Positions 41,242-49,787 are shown, counted from the stretch's first letter. The stretch: DNA of 64,000 nucleotides from Armatimonadota bacterium (GCA_018268395.1 JAFDWQ010000006.1:62001-126000), one strand, 5' to 3'. The notes: generated by a model from the letters alone, not told the origin. Made by a program: numbers and translations.

Positions 41242-42312
41242 GTGCCTGAACAACCTGCGGGCGAACGGACGGAACAGGCGACGCCTCGCCGAAAGCTTGA
41301 GGCGCGCAAGAAAGGAACCGTCGCGAAATCGAACGACATCACGGGAGCCCTTGGGCTTTTGACGATCGCCTTGATGGCTCCTTCCGTCTTCACGAGCCTC
41401 TCGACGGCGTTCCTGAGGGGCGTCAATACGTCGATCGCACGGGTTCCGTCGACGGTTTCGCCCGTGGAAGTGGGACGGTACTCGGCCACACTGTTGGCGC
41501 CCGCTGCGGCCGGGGTCCTGCCGCTCCTCGCGGCGGTCATGGTGGTCGGGCTCGTCAGCAATTTCGCACAGGTCGGCTTCGTCCTTAGCGGCGAAGCGCT
41601 GTCGCCCAAACTGGAGCGCCTCAACCCGCTTCCGGGCTTCCAAAGGATGTTCTCGGCGCGATCCACCTTCGAGGGTCTGAAGGCGATGGGCAAGATGGGC
41701 CTCTTCGGGATGATCGCCTACGGCGCGGTCCGCGAGCACTGGGACAAGCTCTTGGGACTTGCCTGGTTGACACCGGCGCGCTCGACGGCGATCGTCGCCG
41801 AAACGATGCAGTCGGTCTTGGTCCGGGTCGGGCTGGCGTGGTTGGCCGTGGCCGTCATCGACTACATCTTCCAGCGGAAGCAAGTGGACAAGCAGCTCAT
41901 GATGACCCGCGACGAACTCCGCCGCGAAATGAAGGAGCAGGAAGGGTCACCGGAGGTTAAAGGGGCGCAGATGCGGCGGCGGCGGCAATTGGCCAAGGGT
42001 GGGCTTGCCTCGAAGTTGAAAACAGCCGACGCCGTGATCACGAACCCCACCCACTTCGCCATAGCGATCCGCTACGAACGGAGCACCATGTTCGCACCGA
42101 TGGTGGTCGCGAAGGGTGCGGACTACCTGGCCCTGCGCATCCGACAAATGGCGACCGACCTGGACGTCCCGATCGTGGAGAACAAGCCGCTGGCCCGCGC
42201 CCTTTACAAGCAGTGCGAGGCAGGCGATTATGTCCCTCGCGACCTGTTCGCGCCGGTCGCCGAAGTCTTGGCGTACGTCTACCAGACCGTCAAAAAGGTG
42301 AAGCGGGGCTAA
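41242..42312 (+). CDS. flhB: Flagellar export switch protein FlhB
   Basis: The 356-residue protein starts at a GTG abutting the fliR stop. A basic N-terminus (TEQATPRRKLEARKKGTVAK) leads into four membrane helices. The cytoplasmic FlhB-C domain holds the autocleavage site NPTHFAIAIRY (N|PTH), KGADYLALRIRQMATD and ENKPLARALYKQCEAGDYVP. FlhB switches export from rod/hook to filament substrates. FlhA and the ATPase genes are not in the window. It ends in a 4-base convergent overlap. Confidence 0.95.
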   Translation: MPEQPAGERTEQATPRRKLEARKKGTVAKSNDITGALGLLTIALMAPSVFTSLSTAFLRGVNTSIARVPSTVSPVEVGRYSATLLAPAAAGVLPLLAAVMVVGLVSNFAQVGFVLSGEALSPKLERLNPLPGFQRMFSARSTFEGLKAMGKMGLFGMIAYGAVREHWDKLLGLAWLTPARSTAIVAETMQSVLVRVGLAWLAVAVIDYIFQRKQVDKQLMMTRDELRREMKEQEGSPEVKGAQMRRRRQLAKGGLASKLKTADAVITNPTHFAIAIRYERSTMFAPMVVAKGADYLALRIRQMATDLDVPIVENKPLARALYKQCEAGDYVPRDLFAPVAEVLAYVYQTVKKVKRG

Positions 42313-44102
42313 CCGCCCCCCTTAAGTCCGGGAAGGTTTTCTAACGAGATCGAGTAGGTCGAGCCCTTCGTGCCTCGAGGTACAAGGACGATGACATACT
42401 CCCGCGGCTTGTCGGTCGAGAGGAGCGAATAAGCGTTCGTCGCATCGACCGACGTCAACGGTAGGCCGATCTTGTTACCGGCCGCGTCGCACACGAGGAT
42501 CTCGTATTCCCAGTTCGAAGTCGTCCAATGCAGGAGGGCGGGATCGTTCGGTTTCAGGGTGAACTTCCAGACTTGGATCCCCTTGCCCGTGTCGCCTTTC
42601 GCGGCCGCAGATTTGGAGAACGGTTTCACGGCGGCAACCGACCGTTCCAGCCGGTACTCGCCGCTACCGCCGTCGCCTTGAGCAGAGACCGCAAGGACGT
42701 AACGGCCGGGCCGCGTCACGACGACGGTCTGTTCGATCCGTTGCTCGTCGACCCCTACCGAGCGTGTCCAGACAGGTTGGCCGTCCGGGCCGTATAGGAC
42801 GACTTCTTGAGCGAACGAAACCGCCTCGGTCTTGACCGTCACGACCTCGCCGACAGAACCGTCGAACTCCCAGTAGCCGTTGCCGCCGATCTTGAGCGGG
42901 GCTCCGTGCGACGGGCCGGCGACGAAGTCCGAGGCGGCCCGATCGACCGTCAGAGTGTACTGATCGCGGTCTTTCTTCGCCGGATCGACGGCGACCCAGA
43001 CGTCGCTGTTTTGAAGCACGCGGACGACAGAGATGCGGCCGTCCTGATAACGGCCCTCCATTTCGAGAAGGGACTGGGGGGCGGCCGGGTCCGACGGCTT
43101 CGGGTTGAACGGGCTCGTTTCCGGCTTCTTCGGATCGAACGCCGCGATCTTCGGTGCGGGAGCGACGACGATCGTCGTTTCAGGTCTCAGTTCGGGGGTC
43201 TCGAACCTGAGGAACTCGCCGGCCTTCAGAGACAGCTTCCAGAGCCCTCGCTTTCCCGTTTCCGCGCCCGACTTTCCGGCCGTGCCCGTCCGTTCTAAGT
43301 CTTTCGGAACGATCTCGGTCGCGCCGACCCGGACTTTGCCCTGAGTTTGGCCATGGGTCGAGCAGAACAGATAGTACGCGCCGTCCAACGGTGCAAAGAC
43401 CGCCTGTCGCATCACGGACTGGAAGTCTTCAAGGAACACCGGATTGGGAACGCCCGTTGGTGCGATCACGATGTCAGGGGAGAAAGCGGTATGGCCTTCG
43501 CGCCCACCCCCGACGTCGTCGATCTGGATGATTTGTCCAGCCTTGAGCGAAACGCGCGTCAAGAACCGATCGTTACCGGCAAGATCGTATTGGGACGTGC
43601 CGCCTAAGGCCACGTCGACGGACTTGTACGTCCTATAACGCAGGAACATCTGACCGCCCGCTTTGTCGCGGAAGCACCTACCGTGAATCCGATAGGCGCC
43701 GTCCTTTTCGCACTGCCACAGCAAAAGGGGCCGTTGGTCGCCTGGATACCGGTCGTCGTTGAACGCCAAGACCTTGTCCTTATCATCGACGATCTCGATG
43801 GCCGGGTCGAAGAAGTCGCTGCGCGCTTCCACGATGACGACGTCTCCGGCTTTCAAGTCCAAGTTCCACTCCGTGAACTCGCCCGGAGTCAGGATGCTCT
43901 TGGTTTCTTCGCCGTCCAGGTATCTGGCGACAGTGGCGTCGGTGTTCGCGAGAACGTCCGCGAGATGGCCCTGACCGCCGCGGCCCCCTCCGACCTGCGA
44001 ACCACCGAAGCCTCCACCCGCCATTCCGCCGCCTTGAGCCCGGACAGCGCCGACGTTCAGGCACAGCAAGACGGCCATCGCCGCAACGACATTGGTTTTC
44101 AT
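42309..44102 (-). CDS. Secreted protein with pre-peptidase C-terminal (PPC)-like beta domains
   Basis: The 597-residue protein has a signal peptide (MKTNVVAAMAVLLCLNVGAVRA) and a Gly-rich low-complexity segment (about 24-46). Several beta-sandwich units of the PPC type follow, each introduced by a pattern like 'W-x-L-x-L-K-A-G-D/E' (TEWNLDLKAGDVVIVEARSD, GLWKLSLKAGEFLRFETPEL, QVWKFTLKPNDPALLHWTTS) and ending in a 'GxYxLxV' strand (YVLAVSAQGDGGSGEYRLE). There is no catalytic motif. These modules typically aid secretion or binding. GAGGGGAAC is a good ribosome site. It is transcribed toward the flagellar operon. Confidence 0.82.
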   Translation of the reverse strand: MKTNVVAAMAVLLCLNVGAVRAQGGGMAGGGFGGSQVGGGRGGQGHLADVLANTDATVARYLDGEETKSILTPGEFTEWNLDLKAGDVVIVEARSDFFDPAIEIVDDKDKVLAFNDDRYPGDQRPLLLWQCEKDGAYRIHGRCFRDKAGGQMFLRYRTYKSVDVALGGTSQYDLAGNDRFLTRVSLKAGQIIQIDDVGGGREGHTAFSPDIVIAPTGVPNPVFLEDFQSVMRQAVFAPLDGAYYLFCSTHGQTQGKVRVGATEIVPKDLERTGTAGKSGAETGKRGLWKLSLKAGEFLRFETPELRPETTIVVAPAPKIAAFDPKKPETSPFNPKPSDPAAPQSLLEMEGRYQDGRISVVRVLQNSDVWVAVDPAKKDRDQYTLTVDRAASDFVAGPSHGAPLKIGGNGYWEFDGSVGEVVTVKTEAVSFAQEVVLYGPDGQPVWTRSVGVDEQRIEQTVVVTRPGRYVLAVSAQGDGGSGEYRLERSVAAVKPFSKSAAAKGDTGKGIQVWKFTLKPNDPALLHWTTSNWEYEILVCDAAGNKIGLPLTSVDATNAYSLLSTDKPREYVIVLVPRGTKGSTYSISLENLPGLKGGG

Positions 44103-44176
44103 GGTTTGTTCCCCTCTTGTAGAGCTTTCAGCCGGCCCGATGGTTACAGTCCGAACTTACTGTTCCTGTCGTAGGC

Positions 44177-44923
44177 TCAACCTTTGTATCCAGCGGTCCG
44201 GAAATACAGAAGACTGGCTTTGATCGCCGCCAACGGATCGCCAGCAGCGGAGTCGAATTCGACGATGCCGAACGCGGTCTTGCAGGCGTCGAGCTGCTTC
44301 AAGACAGGCGGCCAGTCCATTTCTCCCTGGCCGGCAGGCACGTGGGTCTCGGCCCGGCAAGACGTTCCGTCTTTGAGATGGACCAGATGGACGCGCTCTC
44401 CGTGAGCCTTGAGAAGCCCGGGAACGTCCTGACCGCCACAATGCGCCCACCAAAGGTCGACTTCGAGCAGCATATGGTCCGGGCAGGACGACTCCGTCAT
44501 GATCTCATAAGCGGTCCGGTCTCCGACCTTGACGAATTCCCCGCTATGGTTGTGGAAACCGAACTTGCGCTTGGCTTTGGCCACTTTCTCGCCGAATTTC
44601 TGCAAGCGGATGCCGCACCTGTCCCATCCGTCGGCATAAGCCCGCTCCGGAAGACCGGGCACGACGATGTACGGACAGTCCATGACCTCCGCGTCAGCAA
44701 GGACTTGGTCCAGCTGTTTCTCGCACTGGTCATATCCGACGTGCATGCCGCAGAACTTCAGTCCGGCGTCCCGGGCCATCGTTGCGAACTCTTTGGTCGA
44801 CTTACCTGCCGTCCCTGCCGCTTCGACGTACCGGTAACCCATCTTTCCGATCGCCTTCAGGGTGCCCGCGGGATCCGCGTTCATCTGATCCCGAACGGTG
44901 TAGAGCTGGACTCCGATCTTCAT
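44177..44923 (-). CDS. Sugar phosphate isomerase/epimerase (xylose isomerase-like TIM barrel)
   Basis: The 248-residue protein begins MKIGVQLYTVRDQMNADPAG. It has the AP-endonuclease-2/xylose isomerase barrel pattern: YRYVEAAGTAGKSTKEFATM, LKFCGMHVGYDQ, GFHNHSGEFVKV, MLLEVDLWWAHCGGQDVPGL, VHLVHLKDGT and GIVEFDSAAGDPL, where the E, D, H and E residues are likely metal ligands. It may isomerise inositol- or hydroxypyruvate-type substrates; the exact one is unknown. A GATACT box 6 bases before the ATG fixes the start. Confidence 0.85.
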   Translation of the reverse strand: MKIGVQLYTVRDQMNADPAGTLKAIGKMGYRYVEAAGTAGKSTKEFATMARDAGLKFCGMHVGYDQCEKQLDQVLADAEVMDCPYIVVPGLPERAYADGWDRCGIRLQKFGEKVAKAKRKFGFHNHSGEFVKVGDRTAYEIMTESSCPDHMLLEVDLWWAHCGGQDVPGLLKAHGERVHLVHLKDGTSCRAETHVPAGQGEMDWPPVLKQLDACKTAFGIVEFDSAAGDPLAAIKASLLYFRTAGYKG

Positions 44924-44929
44924 GTCCGC

Positions 44930-44935
44930 AGTATC
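44930..44935 (-). promoter_or_regulatory. Predicted leaderless -10 of the isomerase/epimerase gene
   Basis: GATACT on the minus strand is followed by GCGGAC and the ATG at 44923. Confidence 0.5.
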
Positions 44936-44969
44936 CCCCAGTCTGGCGTCCGATGGTCCAGACTGAAGC

Positions 44970-45455
44970 GTGGACCTGGAACCGATCGACCCGCACGCCC
45001 GCATCGGGCACGTCCATCTGAAAGTCTCGGACTTAGAGCGGTCTCTCGCGTTCTACTGCGGTGTGCTGGGCTTCACGTTGACCCAACGGCTCGGGCGCCA
45101 GGCCGCCTTCGTGTCCGCCGGGGGCTATCACCATCACATCGGTCTGAACACATGGACGAGCCTCGGTGGACCCCGGCCCGCGGACGGGACGACCGGCCTG
45201 TTCCATGTCGCCGTCTTGTATCCAAGCCGCAAGGCTTTGGCTGTCGCCGTCCGGCGTCTGCTCGAGCAAGGGGTCGTGTTCGACGGTGCAGCGGACCATG
45301 GCGTCAGCGAAGCCGTCTATCTGCGGGATCCCGACGGCAACGGGATCGAGCTTTATTGGGACCGCCCCGAAAGCCAGTGGCCCCGGAACGCCGACGGTGG
45401 GATCGAAATGGTGACGTTGCCCTTGGACTTGAACGGACTTTTGTCCGAATCCTGA
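44970..45455 (+). CDS. Glyoxalase/VOC family dioxygenase-like protein
   Basis: The 161-residue protein has two betaalphabetabetabeta modules: RIGHVHLKVSDLERSLAFYC, GVLGFTLTQ, GGYHHHIGLNTW and GLFHVAVLYPSRKALAVAVR, ending VSEAVYLRDPDGNGIELYWD. Histidines in the first strand of each module and the glutamate in GIELYW match a metal site as in CatE-like extradiol dioxygenases. The substrate is unknown. The GTG start follows CAGACT by 5 bases; the promoter is divergent with the isomerase gene 46 bases away. Confidence 0.85.
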   Translation: MDLEPIDPHARIGHVHLKVSDLERSLAFYCGVLGFTLTQRLGRQAAFVSAGGYHHHIGLNTWTSLGGPRPADGTTGLFHVAVLYPSRKALAVAVRRLLEQGVVFDGAADHGVSEAVYLRDPDGNGIELYWDRPESQWPRNADGGIEMVTLPLDLNGLLSES

Positions 45456-45458
45456 GGT

Positions 45459-46043
45459 TCAGCCCTTAGGTCGACCGGTGACGGTGACCTGGATTTGCGT
45501 CACCTTGGCGTCCTTTTCCCTTATGATGGAAAGCGTGACCTTGTTGCCTGACTTCGTGGTACCCGACAAGAGTCGGGTCTCGGACTCCGGCCTCTTGACG
45601 CCCGACTTCGCCGTGAGGTTCAGCCCGGCCGAAAGGTGCTTCGTCACGATCTCGATCTCGTCGGGCGTCGTCCATGTGGATCCGACGGTCGCGCCGGCTG
45701 ACGAATCTGTCCGGTACGCGCCCTCTTTGACGTCCGCGGCCGGATACGCGTAATAACCCATGTCCTCGAGGTCCTTTGCGGCTTCACGGACCTTGGGGCT
45801 TTCTTCGGCCTCGAGCTTGGCTTGGCTGGCAGGCGACTTCGAAGGGTCGCGCGGGACGGAGTCTCGGACCAACCCTTTCGCTTGAGGTTCGGAGGTTTCG
45901 CCAGGACCCGTCGAAGACTTGACCTCGGACTGGTCCGATCGCTTCGTCGGATCTTCGATCTTGACGCCCGGCTCCGGTTTGGAAGAGCAACCCACGAGGG
46001 TCACGAGCATGGCCACGGCAAAAGCCCAAGTCCGGAACATCAT
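45459..46043 (-). CDS. Lipoprotein of unknown function
   Basis: The 194-residue protein has a lipobox (MLVTLVGCSSKPEPG, lipidated Cys near residue 19) and a charged, Ser/Pro-rich linker (about 25-75). A small domain of about 110 residues follows (GYYAYPAADVKEGAYRTDSS, TTPDEIEIVTKHLSAGLNL, VTLSIIREKDAKVTQIQVTV). It is probably anchored to the outer or inner membrane facing the periplasm. No family is recognised. TACACT 6 bases before the ATG suggests leaderless expression. Confidence 0.75.
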   Translation of the reverse strand: MMFRTWAFAVAMLVTLVGCSSKPEPGVKIEDPTKRSDQSEVKSSTGPGETSEPQAKGLVRDSVPRDPSKSPASQAKLEAEESPKVREAAKDLEDMGYYAYPAADVKEGAYRTDSSAGATVGSTWTTPDEIEIVTKHLSAGLNLTAKSGVKRPESETRLLSGTTKSGNKVTLSIIREKDAKVTQIQVTVTGRPKG

Positions 46044-46049
46044 GGCGCG

Positions 46050-46055
46050 AGTGTA
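46050..46055 (-). promoter_or_regulatory. Predicted leaderless -10 of the 45459-46043 lipoprotein gene
   Basis: TACACT on the minus strand is followed by CGCGCC and the ATG at 46043. Confidence 0.5.
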
Positions 46056-46226
46056 CCGGCGCGCCCTTAGAGCGGACCGCCTCGGGCGGTTCTGCCGGTG
46101 CCGCCCTGCCTACGTCGGTTCGGCGCGCCACAGTTCATTAGTGTTCCTTAATGGTCTGTTCAGGTCGCGTTCAGAGACCTTAGCGATGATGTCGTCGTCG
46201 GAATCCCCCCGACAGAGAGGTCATCA

Positions 46227-47087
46227 ATGAACATCCGAACGCCCTTCTTCCTTTCCCTGGCCGTTTTGGCCGCATGCCCGTTGGCTACCGCCCAAGACGT
46301 AATGGCGGTCACGACGGGGAACCGGCTCGTCCGTTTTCAAGCGACCGACCCGACACAGATCCTTGCGGACATGTCGTTCACCGGATTGTCGCAAAACGAC
46401 TTGGTGCTCGGTCTCGACTACCGGCCGGCGACGGGCGAGTTGTACGCGATGGGCAGTTCGAGCACGTTGTACAAAGTCGACGCCGGAACCGGTCAAGCCA
46501 CGGCCGTCGGCGCACCCTTCGCTCCGGGCCTGAACGGAGTCGAGTTCGGCTTCGACTTCAACCCGACGGTCGACCGTATCCGTGTCACGAGTGACAAGGG
46601 TCAGAACCTCAGGTTGAACCCGAACACGGGGCAAGTCGCGGTCGTCGATACGGACCTGGCGTTCGCGGCGGGAGACCCTAACGCCGGTGCGCGGCCGAAC
46701 ATCGTCGGATCGGCCTATACGAACAACTTCAACGGTGCCACGTCGACGACCCTGTTCGACATCGACAGCGACCTGGACGTCCTCGTCACCCAAGTCCCGC
46801 CGAACAACGGCACGCTGAACACGGTCGGCAGTCTCGGTCTTGACGTGACGAGCCTCGTCGGTTTCGACGTCCTCGGCACCGATCAAGCCTATGCGGCCTT
46901 GACACGGGCCGGCGACTTCCGGAGCGCCTTCTACCGGATCGACCTTTCCACCGGAAAGGCGGGGTACATCGGAGCGATCGGTGGGGACGTGTTCCAGATT
47001 CGGGACATCGCCATGGTCCCCGAGCCGTCCTCGGCCGTCGTCTTGACCCTTGGCGCCCTCCTGCTCCGGCGTAAGAAACGGTCTTGA
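46227..47087 (+). CDS. DUF4394 domain protein with PEP-CTERM sorting signal
   Basis: The 286-residue protein has a signal peptide (FFLSLAVLAACPLATAQ) and a DUF4394 propeller-like domain (NRLVRFQATDPTQI, GLDYRPATGELYAMGSSS, FGFDFNPTVDRIRVTSDKGQ, NLRLNPNTGQ). The C-terminus is VPEPSSAVVLTLGALLLRRK-KRS, a classic PEP-CTERM tripartite signal (VPEP, hydrophobic helix, basic tail). PEP-CTERM proteins are processed by exosortase and sent to the surface or exopolysaccharide matrix. No exosortase gene lies in this window. GAGAGG precedes the ATG. Confidence 0.88.
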   Translation: MNIRTPFFLSLAVLAACPLATAQDVMAVTTGNRLVRFQATDPTQILADMSFTGLSQNDLVLGLDYRPATGELYAMGSSSTLYKVDAGTGQATAVGAPFAPGLNGVEFGFDFNPTVDRIRVTSDKGQNLRLNPNTGQVAVVDTDLAFAAGDPNAGARPNIVGSAYTNNFNGATSTTLFDIDSDLDVLVTQVPPNNGTLNTVGSLGLDVTSLVGFDVLGTDQAYAALTRAGDFRSAFYRIDLSTGKAGYIGAIGGDVFQIRDIAMVPEPSSAVVLTLGALLLRRKKRS

Positions 47088-47120
47088 CCCGGCTCGGACG
47101 TCAAAGCCCAAGACGTGGGC

Positions 47121-47642
47121 TCAATCCTCCGACCGAAGGTCGAACACGTAGACCATGAACTCCATGTCGATCGAACGCCCGTCCTGCCGGTGGGCGTTCG
47201 GTTCGACTCCATAGGACTCGAACCCGAGCGAACGATAAAGGGACTTGGCCCGTTCGGCAACGGAGCTGACCCCGAGCGTGACCTGCGTGAACCCGACTCG
47301 GGTTCGGGCTTCCTTCAGCACGGTCGTCATGAGCGCCCGTGCAAGACCTTTCCCCCGGGCTTCAGCATCGACATAAAGGCCCCAGATCTGCGCTCCGTGC
47401 CTCCGCTTCGACCCCTTTTGCCTCCGGAAACCGACCATGCCGGCGAGCGCCCCCGCGTCGTCGAACGCACCGACGACGAAACCGGCTTCCGAAGGCGAGT
47501 ACCGGTCTGAGACTTCCGCTGCGCTCATCGAAGACTCCTCGTCCAACGTCGCTCCGAATGCGAACGGATCTGAGGACAGGGCATGGAGCCGGAGCCGATG
47601 GGCGGTGTCGCACTCGTGAGCTTCTACGATGCGGACGTGCAC
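47121..47642 (-). CDS. GNAT family N-acetyltransferase
   Basis: The 173-residue protein shows the GNAT core: GFVVGAFDDAGALAGMVGFR, QIWGLYVDAEARGKGLARAL (motif A, the acetyl-CoA pyrophosphate loop R-G-K-G-L-A) and VGFTQVTLGVSSVAERAKSL, then YRSLGFESYGVEPN. It acetylates an amine on an unknown small molecule or protein. The GTG start is set by TAACAT 6 bases upstream. The divergent DUF1697 gene starts 45 bases away with its own leaderless box. Confidence 0.88.
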   Translation of the reverse strand: MHVRIVEAHECDTAHRLRLHALSSDPFAFGATLDEESSMSAAEVSDRYSPSEAGFVVGAFDDAGALAGMVGFRRQKGSKRRHGAQIWGLYVDAEARGKGLARALMTTVLKEARTRVGFTQVTLGVSSVAERAKSLYRSLGFESYGVEPNAHRQDGRSIDMEFMVYVFDLRSED

Positions 47643-47648
47643 CGGCCA

Positions 47649-47654
47649 ATGTTA
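47649..47654 (-). promoter_or_regulatory. Predicted leaderless -10 of the GNAT gene
   Basis: TAACAT on the minus strand is followed by TGGCCG and the GTG at 47642. Confidence 0.52.
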
Positions 47655-47674
47655 CATTCCTCGCGGAGCCCGAG

Positions 47675-47680
47675 TACGAT
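47675..47680 (+). promoter_or_regulatory. Predicted leaderless -10 of the DUF1697 gene
   Basis: TACGAT is followed by GGCCCG and the GTG at 47687, which defines an otherwise ambiguous start. Confidence 0.5.
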
Positions 47681-47686
47681 GGCCCG

Positions 47687-48220
47687 GTGCCCGAATACGC
47701 CGTGTTCCTTCGGTCGCTGAACGTCGGCACGACGAACCGTATCAAGTCTGCCGACCTCTGCGACGTGTTCCGATCGGTCGGAACGCGGGACGTTCGAACG
47801 TTCCTTCAATCGGGCAACGTCCGGTTCCAGCACGACGACACGGACGTGGAGACGGTCGCACAACTGGTCGAACGCGGACTGGAGGAAGCCGGGCTGAAAC
47901 GCGTCGCGGCCATCGTCAGGACGTTGGAGGACCTTGACGGTCTTGCGGCCGGGAAACCGTTCGGGTCCGGCGATGGTGCCGGTCTGTCCCGGTTCGTCGT
48001 CTTGTTGCGCAGGCCCTATACAGGTGACTTCTCAGGGTTGAAAAGCCCCGATTGCACGTTTGTCGGCTCGACGCCGACCGAGGTCTTCTTGACCGCGCCG
48101 AAAGGTCTGCCTCGTCCCGCAAACCCTAACGCGACGATCGAGAAGGTCACGGGTTCGCCGTGTACGGGCCGGTTCTGGAACGTCGTCGTCGATTTCGCTG
48201 CGTTCTGCCGCAAGGGGTGA
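47687..48220 (+). CDS. DUF1697 family protein
   Basis: The 177-residue protein begins MPEYAVFLRSLNVGTTNRIK and follows the DUF1697 pattern: AVFLRSLNVGTTN, FRSVGTRDVRTFLQSGNVRF, VETVAQLVERGLEEAG and the end TIEKVTGSPCTGRFWNVVV. Members are small cytoplasmic ferredoxin-like-fold proteins without a settled function. The GTG start is the only one that reproduces the family's usual N-terminus. Confidence 0.88.
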   Translation: MPEYAVFLRSLNVGTTNRIKSADLCDVFRSVGTRDVRTFLQSGNVRFQHDDTDVETVAQLVERGLEEAGLKRVAAIVRTLEDLDGLAAGKPFGSGDGAGLSRFVVLLRRPYTGDFSGLKSPDCTFVGSTPTEVFLTAPKGLPRPANPNATIEKVTGSPCTGRFWNVVVDFAAFCRKG

Positions 48221-48238
48221 ACCGGCGTTCGACGCCGG

Positions 48239-48244
48239 TAACAT
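48239..48244 (+). promoter_or_regulatory. Predicted leaderless -10 of the 48251 gene
   Basis: TAACAT is followed by CGGGAC and the ATG at 48251. Confidence 0.52.
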
Positions 48245-48250
48245 CGGGAC

Positions 48251-48973
48251 ATGGCCCCAGTGTTGTGGATCCTTGCGGCCTGGAACGACGGTGCGGTCGT
48301 CGGAGTCGGCGGAACGGTCACGGCGCTCGACGAAGGGACCCGAGTCCGGATGGCCAGTGAACTGGTCACGATCGACTATGCGAAACGGAAGGTCTCGACC
48401 GACTTCGTGTTCCGGAACGACGGCGAGGCGACCACGGTCCTGATGGGTTTTCCGGAAGAGGGCGGTGGAGACATCCAGATTCCGACGGCCCCACGCAAGA
48501 CGTACTTCGAGTCGTTTTCGTCCTGGGTCGACGGAAAGCCGGTCGAGACGGCCCTCAAGGTCGCCGAGTCCAACGCCGACGAGCAGTTTTACAAGCAGTG
48601 GTGGACCAAATCGGTGGTTTTCGAGGCCGGCCAGACCCGTCGCGTGCGCAACGAATACGTGACCCAATACGGTTCCAATACGATGTCGATCGATTGGCTG
48701 ACGTACGTCCTTGGTACTGGGAGGACATGGGCCGGGACGATCGGCTCGGCCAAAGTCGTCGCGGACATCTCAGGCGTTCCTAAGGGCTCGTTCGTCGTGT
48801 CGAACCCCAAGTACCACCGGCGGTCGGGGAACAAGATCGTGTGGGAGTTCCGAGACTTCGAGCCCGAAGAACTCACGTTCGAGGTTTCCATCGGCCGCGT
48901 CCGGACAGTTCGGGCCTGGGAGCCGAAGGCCGGAACCGAGACGGCCGGCGTCGGCTATGTGTTCCGACGCTGA
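48251..48973 (+). CDS. Exported DUF4424-like protein
   Basis: The 240-residue protein has a weak leader (MAPVLWILAAWNDGAVVGVG) and a strand-rich body of the DUF4424 kind: ELVTIDYAKRKVSTDFVFRN, DGEATTVLMGFPEEGGGDI, SFSSWVDGKPVET, TRRVRNEYVTQYG, then GTGRTWAGTIGSAKVVADIS. It resembles proteins that support extracellular assembly or stress responses, but the function is not known. The classification is by pattern only. Confidence 0.65.
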   Translation: MAPVLWILAAWNDGAVVGVGGTVTALDEGTRVRMASELVTIDYAKRKVSTDFVFRNDGEATTVLMGFPEEGGGDIQIPTAPRKTYFESFSSWVDGKPVETALKVAESNADEQFYKQWWTKSVVFEAGQTRRVRNEYVTQYGSNTMSIDWLTYVLGTGRTWAGTIGSAKVVADISGVPKGSFVVSNPKYHRRSGNKIVWEFRDFEPEELTFEVSIGRVRTVRAWEPKAGTETAGVGYVFRR

Positions 48974-48982
48974 CGACCGGGT

Positions 48983-49228
48983 CTAGTGCGCCTTGAACTG
49001 GTCCATGCCGACGTTGGCGTGGCACGTGTGGCACAGCACCTCGCAGTTCTTGACTCCGTCGAGGTCTCCGAGACCGCTGTTCTTCTTGCGGTGGTAGTTC
49101 GCGGTCCTTGCCGAGACCCGGGTCTGGCAACGGGTCAAGTAATGGGTCGCGCAGACCTCGCGCTTGCATTCGCAACGGCCGCCGGCCCGCGCATAGGCTT
49201 CGGCTTTCGTCTCCTCGGAAAAGGCCAT
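48983..49228 (-). CDS. Small HNH endonuclease domain protein
   Basis: The 81-residue protein is essentially an HNH module. Zinc-type cysteines occur in GRCECKREVCATHYLTRC, the catalytic histidine region is ANYHRKKNSGLG, and NCEVLCHTCHANVG supplies the N and final H. It cuts or nicks DNA; stand-alone HNH proteins of this size are often remnants or regulators near restriction or phage genes. No such partner is nearby. The start is the ATG at 49228, giving a complete domain. Confidence 0.8.
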   Translation of the reverse strand: MAFSEETKAEAYARAGGRCECKREVCATHYLTRCQTRVSARTANYHRKKNSGLGDLDGVKNCEVLCHTCHANVGMDQFKAH

Positions 49229-49381
49229 GACACAACAGGACGGTAGCAGGGCCCTGTATGGTTCAGTACACTTTGCCCGGACCATCGCTAGACCAGTGTG
49301 CGGTCCCGTCGGGAATCGAGGACGGCCGATCCAGAAGGGGTGTGACGCCAGTTTGTGGGAACCGGACGCGTATCGGCCGCG

Positions 49382-49387
49382 TAAAGT
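49382..49387 (+). promoter_or_regulatory. Predicted leaderless -10 of the CxxCH protein gene
   Basis: TAAAGT is followed by CTGGGG and the ATG at 49394. The same hexamer occurs upstream of the retropepsin gene. Confidence 0.48.
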
Positions 49388-49393
49388 CTGGGG

Positions 49394-49741
49394 ATGTTGA
49401 AATTGTCGGTCTTGCCGTTCTTGTTCGTCGCCTTGAATCCTCAGCCTCCCGTTCAAACGCCCCAGACCTCGGGTGCAAAGCCGATCGAGTTCAAAAGGAC
49501 CGTCGTCCCCCTCGTCAAGAAGTACTGCGTCGGGTGCCATGCCGGTCCCAAGGCGGCCGACGGGATCGACCTCACCAAGTTCAAGACCCAAGCGGACGTC
49601 GACAAGAACCTTCGGCTTTGGAGAAAAGTGGGCCGAGAAGTCGGCGAAGGTCACATGCCGCCTTCGTCCGCCGCGCAGCCGAATGCGAAAGACCGCAAAA
49701 CGATCGTCGACTACTGCAACGGGCTCAAGAAGCCGCAATAG
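49394..49741 (+). CDS. Exported Planctomycete-type cytochrome c-like domain protein
   Basis: The 115-residue protein has a leader (MLKLSVLPFLFVALN) and one heme-binding motif YCVGCHAGPKAADGIDLTKF, with downstream GHMPPSSAAQP that supplies a methionine candidate for the sixth ligand. The arrangement matches the short cytochrome c domain found before DUF1592/1588-type proteins in Planctomycetes, here standing alone. It would shuttle electrons in the periplasm. A strong terminator follows. Confidence 0.82.
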   Translation: MLKLSVLPFLFVALNPQPPVQTPQTSGAKPIEFKRTVVPLVKKYCVGCHAGPKAADGIDLTKFKTQADVDKNLRLWRKVGREVGEGHMPPSSAAQPNAKDRKTIVDYCNGLKKPQ

Positions 49742-49759
49742 ACCTCTGGTGAACAAACA

Positions 49760-49787
49760 GGCCCGGACTTCGACAGAAGTCCGGGCC
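49760..49787. terminator. Bidirectional hairpin between convergent genes
   Basis: GGCCCGGACTTC and GAAGTCCGGGCC are perfect 12-base arms around GACA. It lies 18 bases after the CxxCH gene stop and 14 bases after the stop of the minus-strand gene at 49802, so it can serve both. Confidence 0.8.
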
